A stretch of 64,000 nucleotides of DNA from Euryarchaeota archaeon UBA62 (lineage in GTDB: Archaea > Thermoplasmatota > Poseidoniia > Poseidoniales > Thalassarchaeaceae). The notes below the pieces were generated by a model. That model was not told the DNA's origin. It saw nothing but the letters and a program-made list of their open reading frames with translations, and searched no databases. Of this stretch, positions 62,378-64,000 are shown one piece after another (position 1 is the stretch's first letter; each line of letters begins with the position of its first letter). The DNA lies in assembly GCA_002502095.1 (NCBI GenBank), contig DAPJ01000028.1:16605-80604 (forward strand), read 5' to 3'. The position numbers and the translations under genes are program-made.

Positions 62378-63082
62378 ATGACGACCGTGATTGTCGCACT
62401 CGGAGGGAGTCTGCTCCGTCCTGAGATTGAAGAAAGACATAGCTGGCTGGAGGGACTAGTATCGGTAATTAGGGACAGGGTCTCTATGAACGACAGGATT
62501 GGTATTGTGGTCGGGGGTGGCGCGCCAGCTAGGGAGGGTATTGAGCTCGCTAGACCGATGATTACAGATGAGTCGCACCTCGATAAAATTGGCATAGCGG
62601 CAACTAGACTAAATGCCACTATTGTCAGAGAGTCACTATCAGATTCTGGAATTCCAGTTTCTGGTACGATTCCGAAGAGTATTGATGAGGCGGTTCTTCT
62701 CCTTGAGACTCGTCATGTAGTCGTTATGGGAGGGACCAATCCCGGACATACCACAGATGCAGTCGCGATACGTTTTGCAATATCTTCCGGTGCAGATAAG
62801 TGCATAATAGCAACCAATGTACCGAAAGTTTTCGATAGTGACCCAAAATCGAATCCAGATGCAATTCCATTTGATTCCTTGACCCATGGCCAATTACTGG
62901 AGATAATAGGCTCTTCTGAACACACGAAGGCTGGAAATTCGCAGATAGTTGACCCGATTGGAGCTATTGATGCATCTGAGTCTGGGCTAACCTTGAATAT
63001 CCTCGATGGAAGAAATGTAGATCTCATCAGACAGGCAATTGTTGGCGGAGATTTTCAAGGAACAGAAGTAAGAGGAGGATAA
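62378..63082 (+). CDS. pyrH: Uridylate kinase (UMP kinase)
   Basis: The 234-residue amino acid kinase fold protein phosphorylates UMP. It shows VALGGSLLRPE, GIVVGGGAPARE, KIGIAATRLNATIV, VMGGTNPGHTTDAVAIRFA and ATNVPKVFDSDP, matching archaeal PyrH and lacking the lid seen in isopentenyl phosphate kinases. The ATG has no ribosome binding site and may be leaderless. The next gene begins three bases after its stop. Confidence 0.93.
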   Translation: MTTVIVALGGSLLRPEIEERHSWLEGLVSVIRDRVSMNDRIGIVVGGGAPAREGIELARPMITDESHLDKIGIAATRLNATIVRESLSDSGIPVSGTIPKSIDEAVLLLETRHVVVMGGTNPGHTTDAVAIRFAISSGADKCIIATNVPKVFDSDPKSNPDAIPFDSLTHGQLLEIIGSSEHTKAGNSQIVDPIGAIDASESGLTLNILDGRNVDLIRQAIVGGDFQGTEVRGG

Positions 63083-63085
63083 AAC

Positions 63086-63403
63086 TTGAGTAGGGCCGAT
63101 AGAATTGCCAATGCTGGTAGGAGAACAGCAAAGGAAGCGAGAGAAGCGGCTAGTAAAAGAAGGCAATCTGAAAGACGAAAGATTACGAATAAGTCCATAG
63201 ATATCAGACCTCACAGGCACTGTGTTGTGTGTTGGAAGCCTATTTCACTAGAGATAGAGCCTGCGGTTTGTGATAATGAGGATTGTATTGATAATAACAA
63301 GAAGAGAGAATCTTCCAGAAAGAGGTTGACAATAATGCTATATTTATTTCCAGGGATTGCCATCCTACTGATTTTCTTACAGTTGATGTCCGGAGGGGCA
63401 TAG
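63086..63403 (+). CDS. DUF2116-type zinc-ribbon protein with C-terminal TM
   Basis: The 105-residue protein has a basic N-terminal helix rich in Arg and Lys. A Cys4 ribbon (HCVVCWKPI and CDNEDC) matches DUF2116-like archaeal zinc-ribbon proteins. One C-terminal membrane segment (LTIMLYLFPGIAILLIFLQL) would anchor the ribbon in the cytosol. The start is TTG with a strong GAGGAGG seven bases upstream. No function is established. Confidence 0.8.
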   Translation: MSRADRIANAGRRTAKEAREAASKRRQSERRKITNKSIDIRPHRHCVVCWKPISLEIEPAVCDNEDCIDNNKKRESSRKRLTIMLYLFPGIAILLIFLQLMSGGA

Positions 63404-63415
63404 GAGGAGATTCAT

Positions 63416-64000
63416 ATGAACATGGTTAGGATATTGTCGATACTTCCTGGTCTTGTGGGTAGCCTCTGCATACTGATAGTTCTGGGTAGCCTAGTTGGAA
63501 TAAATGTGGAGAATTCACGTACAGACGTGCCCATCGTGCCTTGTACGGATGATTCGGTTGGCTGTCCTGTTGGAATGACCGGTGAAGACTTAGAAGTGCC
63601 TCCCGCATTCATGCTACTAGAAATAAGCATGAAGTTGGAATGGGACGAGCCAGACAGAAGCTGGATCGGTGTTGTAGATGCGAAGTATCAGGAAGATTGT
63701 CCTCCAGATTCTAACGGCCTAACATCTTGTACTTCTGATGATTTTGTTTTCATTGCAGGAGGTCCTGATTCACCGGATGGAAGTCTGGAGTTTGTACTAG
63801 AACCTGGCAAATATCGTTTTGTAACCGCTGGAAAGGATGGCTCCACTCTTGATGAACAATTGGTCACTATTGAGCCTGAAATACATCTAGCTGGATTTGT
63901 CGAAATACTACTTGCCGCTATTGGATTGGCCCTGCTTCTAGGTGCAAGTGAGATGGCCTTTCCTCTCAGAGAAATGTGGAAGCGCTTTAGGGAAGCGTGA
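63416..64000 (+). CDS. Membrane protein with extracellular Cys-rich domain
   Basis: The 194-residue protein, complete with its TGA at the last base of the window, has membrane segments at about residues 6-28 and 158-177. Between them lies an outside-facing domain of about 130 residues with four Cys (IVPCTDDSVGCPVG and DCPPDSNGLTSCTSDD) that could form disulfides. FVLEPGKYRFVTAG looks like a beta-sandwich edge. Not recognised. GGAGGAG precedes the ATG and the DUF2116 gene ends 12 bases upstream, so they are probably one operon. Confidence 0.7.
   Translation: MNMVRILSILPGLVGSLCILIVLGSLVGINVENSRTDVPIVPCTDDSVGCPVGMTGEDLEVPPAFMLLEISMKLEWDEPDRSWIGVVDAKYQEDCPPDSNGLTSCTSDDFVFIAGGPDSPDGSLEFVLEPGKYRFVTAGKDGSTLDEQLVTIEPEIHLAGFVEILLAAIGLALLLGASEMAFPLREMWKRFREA

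Noticed and set aside
62378..63082. Isopentenyl phosphate kinase
   Set aside because: Same fold, but KIGIAATRLNA and GGTNPGHTTDAVA fit archaeal UMP kinase; the catalytic His of isopentenyl phosphate kinases is not in the expected place.

Overview
The window looks like a chromosomal segment of a free-living, protein- and amino-acid-consuming archaeon. My best guess is a marine Thermoplasmatota lineage (Marine Group II / Poseidoniales), but this is inference from gene content and not a phylogenetic result. Archaeal signatures are clear: RpoE'/Rpb7, Spt4, ribosomal proteins S24e and S27ae, aRF1, DtdA, archaeal-type UMP kinase, an XPD-like helicase, an HVO_0476-type zinc protein and RtcB. Mixed in are bacterial-style metabolic genes (LipA, LipB, branched-chain 2-oxoacid dehydrogenase complex, GdhA, proline dehydrogenase, polar amino acid ABC transporter). 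Start sites are often preceded by GAGGTG or GGAGG, and all three tRNA genes encode their CCA end.

Layout. 1-3 kb: a fragment of a divergent gene, RtcB, a small secreted or anchored protein with an HTHD motif, an AlkA-like glycosylase and a small coiled-coil protein. 3-10 kb: a 2283-residue membrane-anchored surface protein. 10-17 kb: tRNA-Thr and tRNA-Ser, a membrane zinc-ribbon protein, an anchored subtilase, a methyltransferase-like protein, a zinc protein, proline dehydrogenase, DtdA and a predicted cytosolic repeat protein. 17-18.4 kb: the rpoE1-spt4-rps24e-rps27ae operon, preceded by a candidate structured RNA. 18.6-25 kb: an 1889-residue surface protein with FG-GAP propeller repeats, then a hypothetical protein. 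25-30 kb: purC, an ABC transporter whose permease carries an N-terminal beta-propeller, and gdhA. 30-35 kb: an HD phosphohydrolase, a tandem ribbon-helix-helix regulator, a second candidate structured RNA and an XPD-like helicase. 35-47 kb: two consecutive surface proteins of 2994 and 981 residues, the first with a transglutaminase-like domain and a DUF4129-like tail. 47-56 kb: tRNA-Leu, FolB and a FolM-like reductase, then lipA-E1alpha-E1beta-E2-E3-lipB and an aminotransferase. 56-64 kb: UbiX, a SAP-TM-M28 peptidase, peroxiredoxin, argS, aRF1, pyrH and two small membrane proteins.

The pieces fit a peptide- and amino-acid-based lifestyle. Anchored S8 and M28 peptidases would cut extracellular protein, and the polar amino acid transporter would import the products. 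Proline dehydrogenase and glutamate dehydrogenase would feed carbon through glutamate, and the branched-chain complex would oxidise branched 2-oxoacids using lipoate made in the same operon. Four giant surface proteins take up about 38 percent of the window.

Most notable observations: a Ycf48/BNR-like propeller fused to an ABC permease with no substrate-binding protein beside it; a giant transglutaminase-DUF4129 protein lacking the catalytic His and Asp; six convergent gene pairs whose stop codons abut or overlap; two candidate structured RNAs; a shared acidic EDDVY tail on two surface proteins; and a bacterial LipA/LipB pathway in an archaeon. No insertion sequence, CRISPR array, rRNA gene, replication origin or prophage was seen. 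No stretch longer than 300 bases lacks a gene or RNA.
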